The position numbers and the translations under genes were made by a program. From contig JAZUJK010000009.1 in assembly GCA_045642705.1 (NCBI GenBank), positions 1 to 64,000 of the forward strand: a DNA stretch of 64,000 nt. The letters run 5' to 3'. This document shows positions 18,036 to 27,170 of the stretch, in pieces. This DNA comes from UBA1227 sp045642705. GTDB taxonomy: Bacteria > Bacillota > Clostridia > Oscillospirales > Acutalibacteraceae. Every line of letters starts with the position of its first letter. Position 1 is the first letter of the stretch. Under the pieces are notes generated by a model that saw only the letters and a program-made list of their open reading frames with translations, was not told the DNA's origin and did no database searches.

Positions 18036-19199
18036 ATGAAAGTTGCAATTATAGGCGGCGGTGCATCAGCTTTTGCAGCAGCAATCACGCTCAAGAGAGA
18101 AAAACCAGAACTCGATGTGACAATATACGAGAAGAATGATGAACCTCTCAAGAAGATTCTTGCCACAGGCAATGGCCGTTGTAACCTATCCAACTTCGTA
18201 ATACAGCACGAGTGCTACAACGGAGACCATGAACTCATCCACACAATACTTGATGATTTTGATGCCGTTGAAGCACTTCGTTTTTTTAACTCTCTCGGCC
18301 TTAAAATCCGTGAGGAAGATGGCAGACTCTATCCATACTCAATGAGTGCGAAATCAGTCCAAGATCTTCTCCTCATAGAGGCCAAGAAGCTTGATGTTAA
18401 AATAAAAACTAACTGTAAAGTTACAGACCTTAACAGTTACCTAAAAGACAAAAATACAACTGTAATTTTAGCCCTCGGAGGCAAAGCTGCACCACAGCAC
18501 GGAACAGATGGTGACGGCTATAAACTCCTAAAAGAAATCGGCATAAAATACAACCCAATCTCCCCTGCTCTTGTACAGGTCAAGACATCAGAACCATATA
18601 CCAAGGACCTCAAGGGTGTCAGAGCAAACGGTGTTGTTTTCCTTCGTGAAGAGAACGATGATGATGACAAGCCAATCAAGTTCCAAGAGGGTGAAATTCA
18701 ATTCACAGAATATGGTCTCTCAGGTATTCCGGTAATGCAACTCTCAGGTGACATTGCCGAGATGACCAAGCGTGGTGAGAAGCCACAGATTAATATTTGC
18801 TTCACACCAGACCTTGGTCTCAATGATATCAATGAATATCTAGACAACCAAGTAGACAGTGGCAAGTCAGGTCCTGCCCTCCTCTATGGCATAGTAAACG
18901 AAAAAATCGCACAAGTAATATATGACAAGAACGATGGTGACCTCAACAAGATGGCTCTCGACATCATGTCACTTCCATTCACAGCAACAGGCACCAAGTC
19001 TTGGAAAGATGCTCAAGTAACACGTGGTGGTGTTCCACACACAGAGCTTAAAAAGCACAGTCTCCAGACCAAGAAATATCCCAACCTCTACATAGTAGGT
19101 GAACTTCTTGATGTAGATGGCACCTGCGGTGGATACAATCTTCACTTCGCATGGGGTTCTGGTATCAAGGCTGCAAAGGAGATCCTAGAAAATGCTTAG
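18036..19199 (+). CDS. HI0933/BaiN family NAD(P)/FAD-dependent oxidoreductase
   Basis: A 387-residue flavoprotein. The start at 18036 has an AGGAGG site eight bases upstream and begins MKVAIIGGGASAFAAA, the dinucleotide-binding loop. ILATGNGRCNLSN is the signature of the HI0933 family, and GGTCGGYNLHFAWGSG-like text closes the FAD site near the C-terminus. Members act on diverse substrates; BaiN reduces bile-acid intermediates, others are uncharacterised, so no substrate is assigned. It overlaps the next flavoprotein gene by eight bases. Confidence 0.85.
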   Translation: MKVAIIGGGASAFAAAITLKREKPELDVTIYEKNDEPLKKILATGNGRCNLSNFVIQHECYNGDHELIHTILDDFDAVEALRFFNSLGLKIREEDGRLYPYSMSAKSVQDLLLIEAKKLDVKIKTNCKVTDLNSYLKDKNTTVILALGGKAAPQHGTDGDGYKLLKEIGIKYNPISPALVQVKTSEPYTKDLKGVRANGVVFLREENDDDDKPIKFQEGEIQFTEYGLSGIPVMQLSGDIAEMTKRGEKPQINICFTPDLGLNDINEYLDNQVDSGKSGPALLYGIVNEKIAQVIYDKNDGDLNKMALDIMSLPFTATGTKSWKDAQVTRGGVPHTELKKHSLQTKKYPNLYIVGELLDVDGTCGGYNLHFAWGSGIKAAKEILENA

Positions 19200-20802
19200 A
19201 GTCTCCAATATCAACATGCCAATAGAGCATACAGAGCATGACCTAATAGAGAAAACTGCCAAGATAATCAAGGCAGAACCTAAAACCATTAGAATATTCA
19301 AGAGAAGCATAGACTCACGTCACAAGGATGATATCCATTTTGTATACACCCTAGACGTTGAGACAGATGCAGATGAAGAAAAAATCCTAAAAAAAAGTGA
19401 CCCTAAGAAGGTCACGAGATCACAGGAATACATATATAACAAGCCAGAGAATAAGAGAACATCCAGTCTCAGACCAGTAGTTGTAGGTTTCGGTCCAGCC
19501 GGTATGTTTGCTGCCCTCCTACTCTCCCGAGAAGGTTTAAAGCCTCTTGTAATTGAGAGAGGTGCAGATGTAGATACCAGAACACAGGATGTCACAAACT
19601 TCTGGACAACTAGAAAGCTCAATACAGAATCCAATGTACAATTTGGAGAAGGTGGCGCTGGAACATTCTCAGATGGCAAGCTGACAACAGGCATCAAGGA
19701 TGAGCGTCAGACCAAGGTCTTCCAAGAGTTTGTAAGTCATGGTGCTCCAGAGCAGATAATGTATTCCAATTATCCTCACATAGGCACAGACAAGCTCAAG
19801 GATGTAGTCAAGAGTATTAGAGAAGAGATCATCCAAAATGGCGGAGAAGTAATATTTAATGCCAAGCTCACAGACCTAATAATATACAATCATTTCATCC
19901 AAGGAATAACATACACTCACAATAACCAAGAAATAGATTTCGAAACAGATGCAGTTATTCTAGCAATTGGTCACAGTGCCCGTGACACTCTCGAGATGCT
20001 TTATGACAAGAACATCAATATGATTCAAAAGCCTTTCTCAGTAGGCACACGTATAGAGCATCCAAGAGAATTCATAGACAAGGCACAATATGGTAAATAT
20101 GCTGGCCATCCTGCACTTGGTGCCGCCAATTATAAAATGGCATGTCACCCAGAGCACGGCCGTGGAACATACACGTTCTGCATGTGTCCTGGTGGCACAG
20201 TAGTAACAGCCTCCTCGGAGGAAGGAATGCTAGTAGTAAATGGTATGAGTGAGTATGCAAGAGACAAGGAAAATTCCAACTCTGCCCTCCTCGTAGGCAT
20301 TAATCCTGAGGATTTTCCAACAGATCATCCATTATCAGGTATGCATCTTCAGCGAGAGATAGAGAGTACAGCATTCAATATTGGTGGTAATGATTATACA
20401 GCTCCATGTCAATTGGTTGGAGATTTCCTCTCCAATACCAAGACAACCAAGCTAGGCTCAGTAAAACCATCTTGCCCAACAGGCACTACACCGTCCGACA
20501 TTAGAGAAATACTTCCAGAGAAAGTAACGGACAATATTGCAGATGCTCTCCTCAAGATGGACAAGATGCTCCAAGGCTTCGCAATGCATGATGCCGTCCT
20601 CACTGCCCCCGAGTCACGTTCCTCCTCGCCTGTTCGTATCATCCGTGATGATTTCTACCAGGCAAGTCAAGGCAACAGCCCACTCGGTGGCCTCTACCCA
20701 TGCGGAGAAGGTGCAGGCTACGCTGGCGGTATAGTCTCCGCTGCCACTGACGGCATAAAAGCCTATGAAGCAGTCATCTCAAACGAAAGCCCATTCATAT
20801 AA
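19192..20802 (+). CDS. COG2509-type FAD-dependent dehydrogenase
   Basis: A 536-residue protein. An N-terminal alpha/beta domain (about residues 1-85, containing IRIFKRSIDSRHKDD) precedes the FAD-binding fold with VVVGFGPAGMFAALLL near residue 98; QFGEGGAGTFSDGKL and a C-terminal GLYPCGEGAGYAGGI complete the flavin site. The family is widespread in Firmicutes and Bacteroidetes and its reaction is unknown. It is translated in an overlapping arrangement with the HI0933-type protein upstream and followed by a ferredoxin-like gene 19 bases downstream, suggesting a flavin-to-iron-sulfur electron chain. Confidence 0.85.
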   Translation: MLRVSNINMPIEHTEHDLIEKTAKIIKAEPKTIRIFKRSIDSRHKDDIHFVYTLDVETDADEEKILKKSDPKKVTRSQEYIYNKPENKRTSSLRPVVVGFGPAGMFAALLLSREGLKPLVIERGADVDTRTQDVTNFWTTRKLNTESNVQFGEGGAGTFSDGKLTTGIKDERQTKVFQEFVSHGAPEQIMYSNYPHIGTDKLKDVVKSIREEIIQNGGEVIFNAKLTDLIIYNHFIQGITYTHNNQEIDFETDAVILAIGHSARDTLEMLYDKNINMIQKPFSVGTRIEHPREFIDKAQYGKYAGHPALGAANYKMACHPEHGRGTYTFCMCPGGTVVTASSEEGMLVVNGMSEYARDKENSNSALLVGINPEDFPTDHPLSGMHLQREIESTAFNIGGNDYTAPCQLVGDFLSNTKTTKLGSVKPSCPTGTTPSDIREILPEKVTDNIADALLKMDKMLQGFAMHDAVLTAPESRSSSPVRIIRDDFYQASQGNSPLGGLYPCGEGAGYAGGIVSAATDGIKAYEAVISNESPFI

Positions 20803-20821
20803 TAGAAAGGTTGGTGCTAAT

Positions 20822-21661
20822 ATGAAAAAGAAATATTCACAAGGTCTTGTAATGGATCCAGCCACTGCAAGCCTCAAACCAGTCACACGTGGTCAATATA
20901 TTCAGCAATGGGTATATGGTTTTGTTGAGCCAGCAATTCTCAAGACTACCAATTTCATGTACAATGGCCCAATTAGAACCAAGTTATACAACAAGCTTGC
21001 GACACCTAAGTCACTTCCTCGTGAAGTTGTTGTATCAACAGATGCAGTATGCCGTTTCATTGACTTCATATACAATCAAAATGCAGGCAATGAATCACCT
21101 CGTATGGCCGTTACCAAGTGTGTATGCCAGACAGCAACCAACACTTTCAAAGAGCCAATTGAGAAGGATATGGCACTCCTCTACACAGCCAATCTATACA
21201 CTCAGCTCGATGTAAAGCACAATGGCGTTGGTGAACCATACCGTGTAATAGAGACAGCAGAAGAAGCAAAAGATATGATTCATTATTTTGATGACTGTGG
21301 TCTCATCCACTCAATCATGTATTGTCACAGCAATGGCAGATGGACATTTGTAGTTTGCAACTGCGATGATGAAATTTGTATTCCAGTACGTGCATACAAG
21401 GCAGGTCGTAGAGACCAAGTTCTTGCAGGTCCTGAGATAGTTTCACTTGATCAGAACAAATGCATTGGTTGTGGCAAATGTGTTGAACGTTGTATGTTCG
21501 ATGCGAATGAAATGCAAAACAACAAATCAGTTCTTCATCCTGACAAGTGTCTCGGCTGTGGTCTCTGTGCTTCAACCTGCGAAGGCCATGCACGCACACT
21601 TATTCCTCGCCCAGACTATCAGCACGAAGACACAGTAACAACTAAAATCCTACTTGGATAA
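20822..21661 (+). CDS. 4Fe-4S dicluster-domain protein
   Basis: A 279-residue protein starting at the ATG 20822, downstream of AAAGG. The C-terminal 75 residues form a two-cluster ferredoxin domain: CIGCGKCVERCMF and CLGCGLCASTCEG. The N-terminal 200 residues are not a family I can name with certainty; they contain extra cysteines (KCVCQ, VCNCDDEIC) that could hold another cluster. It is the last gene of the flavoprotein operon and ends at a strong hairpin. Probably cytoplasmic; an electron carrier for the two upstream flavoproteins is the simplest guess. Confidence 0.75.
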   Translation: MKKKYSQGLVMDPATASLKPVTRGQYIQQWVYGFVEPAILKTTNFMYNGPIRTKLYNKLATPKSLPREVVVSTDAVCRFIDFIYNQNAGNESPRMAVTKCVCQTATNTFKEPIEKDMALLYTANLYTQLDVKHNGVGEPYRVIETAEEAKDMIHYFDDCGLIHSIMYCHSNGRWTFVVCNCDDEICIPVRAYKAGRRDQVLAGPEIVSLDQNKCIGCGKCVERCMFDANEMQNNKSVLHPDKCLGCGLCASTCEGHARTLIPRPDYQHEDTVTTKILLG

Positions 21662-21673
21662 CAATATTCATGC

Positions 21674-21705
21674 AAAAAGCGCTACGATTAATCGTAGCGC
21701 TTTTT
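21674..21705. terminator. Bidirectional terminator, perfect 32-base palindrome
   Basis: Five A, GCGCTACGATT/AATCGTAGCGC, five T. It sits between two convergent operons (ferredoxin protein on plus, AOR on minus) and can end both. Confidence 0.9.
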
Positions 21706-21725
21706 ATGCAAGTAAAATCTTTTAT

Positions 21726-23444
21726 TTAAAACTGATCATTTGGAATTGGATGCTTGTCAAAGTGAGAGGTGTAAGGTACACCTGTTGCTTCGGCTGGTTC
21801 TGTATAGAAGAAGTTAGGGAGTCTGTTGTCATCTTCTGTGAAGCCTTCCAGTTCATTGAACTTTTGCTCCATGCGAATGATTTCAAATCCCATTCTTTCT
21901 ATGAGACCCATATCTGGACCTTCTGGCTCGCCAGCAAGGCAGCCAGCCATACGACAGATTGCAGCACGAGCATCCATATCATAGTTTACTGCCGCCCATG
22001 GGAAAAGGCACATAAACGAATCGCATGTCGCGGTCTGTGCGAGTGCTGTCTCAGCTTGCTCGAGTGGCGTTAAATCCTTGCGGAATGTAAGTCCCGAGCC
22101 AGAGGTGTGGTCACCACCCATTGTTGAACGCTCAAAGCATAGACCATAACCTAAAATAATTCTAGGATCATATGCTGCAACGGCCTGTTTCTTGGCTGTT
22201 GGTATACGAGTAGCACCAAGAGATTTTGCAACGGCATAACAACCATTTCTAAACTCTGGCACTTTGCATTCATCAGTAACGGATGTTCTAATGAGTTCCT
22301 TGGCACCCTCTGCGTCACCCCAGTTTAGTACACCCATCTCCATTGCTACAGCGAGACTGTTGCCTACTTCAATGGTGTCATATCCCATATCATCGCAGAG
22401 ACGATCAAGGGCTACGATTTCATCAGCATCATAGATATCAATATTAGGTCCACAGAGACCAAGTGTCTCATATTCAATACCTGCTGATAAGTAATTACCA
22501 TTCTTATCATACCATTCATTTGAGCAACGTACTATGCAACCTGGTTGACAAGGAATTCCTCCACGTCCACCTTGTGCAAGCATTCTCTCACGCCACTTTG
22601 GTGATGATAATTCTTCCCAACGCTTTGAGAACTTACCACTAAAGTTTCTAGTCGGAAGTGCACCCATCTTACCTGTTACATCTATACCAGCAGCTGAACC
22701 AAACTGATTCATCTGAAGTCCAGTAAGTGGATTGGCCTGAATAGCCTCTGTAACGGTCTTGTTGCAAGCCTTAAATTCATCTGCATATTCTGCTGGAACT
22801 TCAACCTTGCAAGGTGACTCTGGTCTAATTATTACAACTGCCTTTAATCCCTTGGATGCAAAAACAGCACCAATACCGCCACGTGCAGCAGCACGGCAAG
22901 GATTGTTTGTCTGGAACTCTGTTACTTGTACAGATGCAGCAAGTGAGTACTTCTCACCTACTGTACCAATTGATGCAATTGAAATATTATCTCCATACTT
23001 CTCGCGAAGTACTTTTCCTAAGTCATAATTGTTAAGACCGATTATGTCATCGGCTGAATCAAATCTAATTGTTCCATCCTTGTCTATTACAAGAACTTTA
23101 AACTCTCCTTTCGGAGCAGCACCAAGGATTTCAATATACTTGATACCATGCTCAGTCATATACTTTGCAAAAGTACCACCTACATTAGATTCCTTGATTG
23201 TTCCAGTAAGAGGGCTCTTAGTTCCAAGAGACAATCTATTACAAGTTGTGAGTGTTGTACCCGAAAAATATCCAGTTACGAAAAGGAATGGATTCTCTGG
23301 TCCAAATGGATCACATTTTGGTACATGCTTTTCAGTTAAGAGTTTTGCTACGAGACCTCTACCACCTAGGTAGCCATATTCTTTCTGGTCAAATGGTTCA
23401 ATATCTACTAAACCACTTTCCACATTAATCAATACTTTCTTCAT
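21726..23444 (-). CDS. Aldehyde:ferredoxin oxidoreductase family protein
   Basis: A 572-residue tungsto/molybdopterin enzyme. GYLGGRGLVAKLL near residue 24 is the pterin-binding N-terminal block; the [4Fe-4S] ligands appear as CQPGCIVRC (Cys299, Cys303, Cys307) with a further Cys near residue 490 (CDSFMCLFPW). The family oxidises aldehydes to acids, or the reverse, with ferredoxin. The ligand spacing CxxxCxxxC differs from the CxxCxxxC of Pyrococcus AOR, so it belongs to a divergent branch of unknown substrate. It overlaps the upstream leucine-rich gene by four bases. Confidence 0.9.
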   Translation of the reverse strand: MKKVLINVESGLVDIEPFDQKEYGYLGGRGLVAKLLTEKHVPKCDPFGPENPFLFVTGYFSGTTLTTCNRLSLGTKSPLTGTIKESNVGGTFAKYMTEHGIKYIEILGAAPKGEFKVLVIDKDGTIRFDSADDIIGLNNYDLGKVLREKYGDNISIASIGTVGEKYSLAASVQVTEFQTNNPCRAAARGGIGAVFASKGLKAVVIIRPESPCKVEVPAEYADEFKACNKTVTEAIQANPLTGLQMNQFGSAAGIDVTGKMGALPTRNFSGKFSKRWEELSSPKWRERMLAQGGRGGIPCQPGCIVRCSNEWYDKNGNYLSAGIEYETLGLCGPNIDIYDADEIVALDRLCDDMGYDTIEVGNSLAVAMEMGVLNWGDAEGAKELIRTSVTDECKVPEFRNGCYAVAKSLGATRIPTAKKQAVAAYDPRIILGYGLCFERSTMGGDHTSGSGLTFRKDLTPLEQAETALAQTATCDSFMCLFPWAAVNYDMDARAAICRMAGCLAGEPEGPDMGLIERMGFEIIRMEQKFNELEGFTEDDNRLPNFFYTEPAEATGVPYTSHFDKHPIPNDQF

Positions 23445-24361
23445 AGCTCTATAAATGTAGCAGTCATTTGAGCTGCTGTACCGATTTCAACATCCATGGT
23501 ACTGTCAGTTGATACTTCATTTCCTGTTTTGTCATCTACCCAAGCCTTGAACTTATATCCATCTTTTGGTGCAGCAACAAATTTCTGTTGCCACTCACCT
23601 GTCTCTTTCCATTTTTCATTGTAGATTGGCTTGAATAGAACTCCAACATATCCACCCTCTCCTGCTGTGAGTTCGATAAATTCATCTTCACCACGTTCAT
23701 CTTCATGGTCTGGACGAGGCGCCCAACACTTGAGATGTGTCATTGGATTTTCTGTTGTATCAACATGACGAAGAAGTGGATTGTTCATACCATCAAATTC
23801 TGAGATGTTGTTTTTGTGACAATAGAAATATTTGAGTTTTGCGTTCTTAGAAATATCAACAGATGTGATGTTTCTATTTTCGTCACAATAAAACTCAACG
23901 AGTTCTGGATTCTTGGACATATCAAAACTGTCACATCCACAAATTCCTGCATCGAGTCCCTGGAGTGCTGGGCACTCACTTGTATCAATGCTGTGTAGAT
24001 TCTTGCAGCCTCTATAGCCCAAGATACGAAGAGCTGGCATATTTTTTAGTGAAACCTCTGTCAAATCATTACGATAGAGTTCCATAAACACACAGTCTTC
24101 GAAATTATCTGTGTTTAAGGATCCGGTGAGGCCAAGGCCTCTGTAAAATGCCTGTGAGCTTTGGATTGGATACACATCCTCATTGAAGATATGGATACCA
24201 ACTCCTACGAGTTTATCGTTTTCATCATAGATGATGCCCGATGCCTCCTTTACGTTCTCTGCAGAGAAACCACCAATCTTCTCAGCATTAGAAACGCCAT
24301 TGGCATCGCATTGGTCAAAGAAATCAGAAAGTTGCTTTACTTCATAATCTTTGATAGACAT
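23441..24361 (-). CDS. Leucine-rich-repeat protein without signal peptide, coupled to AOR
   Basis: 306 residues from the ATG at 24361 (TTTGGAGGAC upstream). There is no signal peptide or membrane helix, so it should be cytoplasmic. Residues about 110-210 contain irregular repeats of the form ...L..L....N/C..L..ID.S.nP.L, a bacterial leucine-rich repeat. A C-terminal segment (GYKFKAWVDDKTG through MTATF) resembles the beta-grasp repeats of internalin-like proteins, which are normally extracellular. The gene's stop overlaps the AOR start, so the two proteins are made together. Function unknown; a chaperone or adaptor for the oxidoreductase is conceivable. Confidence 0.7.
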   Translation of the reverse strand: MSIKDYEVKQLSDFFDQCDANGVSNAEKIGGFSAENVKEASGIIYDENDKLVGVGIHIFNEDVYPIQSSQAFYRGLGLTGSLNTDNFEDCVFMELYRNDLTEVSLKNMPALRILGYRGCKNLHSIDTSECPALQGLDAGICGCDSFDMSKNPELVEFYCDENRNITSVDISKNAKLKYFYCHKNNISEFDGMNNPLLRHVDTTENPMTHLKCWAPRPDHEDERGEDEFIELTAGEGGYVGVLFKPIYNEKWKETGEWQQKFVAAPKDGYKFKAWVDDKTGNEVSTDSTMDVEIGTAAQMTATFIEL

Positions 24362-24414
24362 TTTTAGTCCTCCAAAATTGTATTTTATTGTCCTAATAAT
24401 TATATAAAAATAAA

Positions 24415-24436
24415 GCGTGAGAAACAATTCTCACGC
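24415..24436 (-). terminator. Terminator after degV
   Basis: GCGTGAGAA, four-base loop, TTCTCACGC; the minus strand continues TTTATTTTTATAT. The T-rich stretch also supplies TATAAT-like sequence that could serve the leucine-rich gene. Confidence 0.75.
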
Positions 24437-24485
24437 CGTTAGAATATTCATTGCGTTTTTTAGTGAACATGCTCATAAAAACAAA

Positions 24486-25376
24486 TTATTTCTCTATTCT
24501 GCACGGTCCGAAGAAGAATACCGCAATTGTTCCAGGACCTGTATGAACACCAATTGTTGCTCCAATATCAAATATTTCAACTTTACCGTCTAGATGTTTA
24601 AATTTATCCTCAATCATATCAGCTACATCTCTTGCATCTTCAAAACATCCAGAATGAGAAATGAAACATTTACCTCTATATTCTTCACCATCATAAGCAC
24701 TCTTAACCATTTCATCAACAATTCGTTCTTTTGCTTTTCTTTTAGTTCGCACTTTTGAATATGGAGATAGATGGCCCTCATTATCCATATCAAGAATTGG
24801 ACATATATCAAGGACGCCAGAAATAGTTCCACAAGTTTTGGAGATTCTTCCTCCCCTAATATATGCACTTAAATCTGTCGAAAAGAACCAATGGTTAATA
24901 TTAAGTTTATTATCTTCAATCCACTGTGCTACCGCATCAATCGATTTGCCCATGTTTCTAAGCGCTGATGCATAAAACATAAGTAATCCATATCCTGATG
25001 ATGCGCATAAGGAATCAATGATTATTATTTTAATATCTGGGAAATCATCTCTAATAATTTTAGCTGCAAGTTGTGCGGATGTATATGTTCCAGAAATACC
25101 ACTTGAGAGACATACATGTAGAATGTCTTTTCCCTCCATGGCGAACTGCTTAAAATAATCAACATATTCACCGACACTCACTTGAGATGTCTTGGTCTCA
25201 ATTCCATCCGATATTAGTTTATAGAACATATCAGATGAGATAGTACCACCCATATCATCTAAATGATCTACGCCATCTATTTCATAATGAAAACTGACAT
25301 AATGTATATCATTTTCATCAAGCATCTTTTCTGTTAGGTCTGCTGTTGAGCAGCAACTTAAAACGTAATCTGTCAT
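24486..25376 (-). CDS. DegV family fatty-acid-binding protein
   Basis: A 296-residue protein. I place the start at the ATG 25376, which follows AAGGAG and gives MTDYVLSCCSTADL, the usual DegV opening; the in-frame ATG ten codons upstream has no site. VCLSSGISGTYTSA and IIDSLCASSGYGLL are the two conserved lipid-head-group loops. DegV/FakB proteins present fatty acids to the kinase FakA. The FakB reaction is known for some members, but the specific lipid here is not evident. It stands as a single gene between terminators. Confidence 0.88.
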   Translation of the reverse strand: MTDYVLSCCSTADLTEKMLDENDIHYVSFHYEIDGVDHLDDMGGTISSDMFYKLISDGIETKTSQVSVGEYVDYFKQFAMEGKDILHVCLSSGISGTYTSAQLAAKIIRDDFPDIKIIIIDSLCASSGYGLLMFYASALRNMGKSIDAVAQWIEDNKLNINHWFFSTDLSAYIRGGRISKTCGTISGVLDICPILDMDNEGHLSPYSKVRTKRKAKERIVDEMVKSAYDGEEYRGKCFISHSGCFEDARDVADMIEDKFKHLDGKVEIFDIGATIGVHTGPGTIAVFFFGPCRIEK

Positions 25377-25473
25377 ATAAAAGTTCTCCTTTTCTTGATA
25401 ATTCAATAATACGACAGATTATGTTGGGTGCTGCTCTACTACGCCGGAAACAGTCTCTACCAAACAAAAATTA

Positions 25474-25507
25474 AGGAGTAGAGTTCACGATATAGAACTC
25501 TACTCCT
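25474..25507 (-). terminator. Terminator after the XRE regulator
   Basis: A 13-base-pair perfect stem, AGGAGTAGAGTTC / GAACTCTACTCCT, eight-base loop; the minus strand continues TTAATTTTTG. Confidence 0.85.
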
Positions 25508-25523
25508 AGTAGAAACAACGTAT

Positions 25524-26117
25524 TTACTTGGTTTCCGGCTTCTTCTTGATACGTGAAGCGAGGAATACTATCAATTCTGCTGGAGGAATCAAAATAAACA
25601 GTTGAACAAGATTCGCTCCAACGAAAACATAAAATGTAAAGAAAATTGCAATAATAATACTTAATACTAATGCTCCGATAATAATGAAATTAAACTTTCC
25701 ATTTTCCCATACACTATGTAATACAAGTAGCAAGATTAGTTCAACTACAATTGCATATACAAAAGTAATCCATGCACTAATATCGAGTATCCATAATACT
25801 GTGAAAACTATTAATGCAATAATAGCTACTCCAAGCATTGCAGTACTTGTAATTACCTTGGTATTGATATTTGACTCTTTCTTAAAACTTTTTTCTTCTC
25901 CCTCATGTGTGGTAACCATATAATCCATCGAAACGTTAAAAGAGTCACATATTTTCTTTAATGTTGGAACATCAGGAATAGATTCTCCACGTTCCCATTT
26001 AGATATTGACTTATCAGAATAATTTAAAATTTCAGCAAGTTCTGCCTGTGTAATTTTATTTATTGATCGAAGCTTTACAATATTATCGGCAATAATTTGA
26101 TTTAAATCATTATCCAT
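25524..26117 (-). CDS. XRE-family regulator with C-terminal membrane domain
   Basis: A 197-residue protein. Residues 10-68 are a helix-turn-helix of the Xre/Cro type (ITQAELAEILNYSDKSISKWERG). The rest has four hydrophobic helices (roughly residues 85-105, 110-130, 138-160, 164-185), so the DNA-binding domain would be tethered to the membrane. Such proteins are common one-component regulators in Clostridia, and their signals are mostly unknown. A GGGAGG site precedes the ATG. It is transcribed divergently from the esterase-nitroreductase pair through overlapping promoters. Confidence 0.85.
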   Translation of the reverse strand: MDNDLNQIIADNIVKLRSINKITQAELAEILNYSDKSISKWERGESIPDVPTLKKICDSFNVSMDYMVTTHEGEEKSFKKESNINTKVITSTAMLGVAIIALIVFTVLWILDISAWITFVYAIVVELILLLVLHSVWENGKFNFIIIGALVLSIIIAIFFTFYVFVGANLVQLFILIPPAELIVFLASRIKKKPETK

Positions 26118-26146
26118 GTTTAAGCCTCCCTTTATGTACAGCGTAT

Positions 26147-26176
26147 ATTATACTCTTTTTTCGTCTCTTGTTGCAA
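26147..26176 (-). promoter_or_regulatory. Promoter for the XRE regulator
   Basis: On the minus strand TTGCAA (26176-26171), 18 bases, TATAAT (26152-26147). The -35 hexamer is self-complementary and is shared with the divergent promoter. Confidence 0.6.
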
Positions 26177-26199
26177 ACTATTGTTAAATAATATATAGT
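26171..26199 (+). promoter_or_regulatory. Promoter for the esterase-nitroreductase genes
   Basis: TTGCAA (26171-26176), 17 bases, TATAGT (26194-26199). It is followed by GGAGGG and the start codon at 26220. Confidence 0.6.
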
Positions 26200-26219
26200 T
26201 TTGTGTTGGAGGGATTTAT

Positions 26220-27152
26220 ATGAAAAAATCAGTTTATGTCCGCGGAAAGATTGGCATGCTTTGGTACAATTTTACCGAATGTTTTGCATATATAGCACTT
26301 CATCGCAAGACCCCTGATACACTTCAATATACCCCAAGAGTAAAATATGGTAGTGGCAGACAGCAGTTCCTTAACCTATGCACAAGAAAGGATACTTTAA
26401 ATGAGAAGAAACCTCTTTTCGTTTATATCCATGGTGGCGGATGGGTATCTGGCATAACAGATATGCGTGATACTTATATCGCTAACTGGGCAGAAAAAGG
26501 ATTCTTTACTGCATCTATCGCCTACACTTATGCACCAACCAAGGTTTATCCAGCGCAACTCCATGAGATATTCAGTGCAATTGATTATATCTATGATCAC
26601 GCTGATGAATGGAACATTGATACAAGTAAAGTTGTATTTGCTGGTGAATCAGCTGGTGGATATTACATTATGTATGCTGCACTTATAGCTACAGATAAAT
26701 CTTATCTCGATAAACTAGGTATTAACTTTAAGCATCGCGAGGAATTCCATATTGATGCACTTGTATCACATTGTGGATGCTTTAATTTACCTGCACTTAT
26801 CGATGAGAATAAACAGCAGTCTAACTTCCCAGACATGAAGATGTTTGTTACATCTTTCCTAGGCAAAGATTTAGATGAAGCCAAGGCATTTCTCAAGACT
26901 CCAGAAGGAGAACTTGCAAGTCCTAAGGTTATCGATGGCTTCCCACCTGTTTTCGTAGTTCGTTGTTGCCGTGACTGGCTACGCTACGAAGCTATGGATC
27001 TCATGGAAGACCTCAAGGCTCACAACATTCCTTATGGAGAATTTGAAGGCACAGGCATCATCGGTAATCATGCTTGGTCTATCGCAACCATCGTCAAGAA
27101 AGGTCGCGACTGCTTTGATAAGTCATATGACTTTGTAATGAAATTTATTTAA
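26220..27152 (+). CDS. Alpha/beta hydrolase (esterase, HSL-like)
   Basis: A 310-residue cytoplasmic hydrolase. YIHGGGWVSG is the HGGGW oxyanion-hole motif, FAGESAGGYY gives the nucleophile Ser in GESAGG, and the C-terminal GNHAWSI supplies the likely catalytic His. This is the hormone-sensitive-lipase branch, which hydrolyses short acyl or aryl esters. Start from a GGAGGG site. The gene for a ferredoxin-nitroreductase follows 18 bases downstream, so the pair is probably cotranscribed and may be under the divergent membrane-linked XRE regulator. Confidence 0.85.
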   Translation: MKKSVYVRGKIGMLWYNFTECFAYIALHRKTPDTLQYTPRVKYGSGRQQFLNLCTRKDTLNEKKPLFVYIHGGGWVSGITDMRDTYIANWAEKGFFTASIAYTYAPTKVYPAQLHEIFSAIDYIYDHADEWNIDTSKVVFAGESAGGYYIMYAALIATDKSYLDKLGINFKHREEFHIDALVSHCGCFNLPALIDENKQQSNFPDMKMFVTSFLGKDLDEAKAFLKTPEGELASPKVIDGFPPVFVVRCCRDWLRYEAMDLMEDLKAHNIPYGEFEGTGIIGNHAWSIATIVKKGRDCFDKSYDFVMKFI

Positions 27153-27170
27153 CCCCAAGGAAGCGATTTT

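Noticed and set aside
17909..18193. A minus-strand frame between rfbA and the HI0933-type gene
   Set aside because: It overlaps the strongly supported plus-strand flavoprotein start and its promoter, and has no ribosome site or family match.
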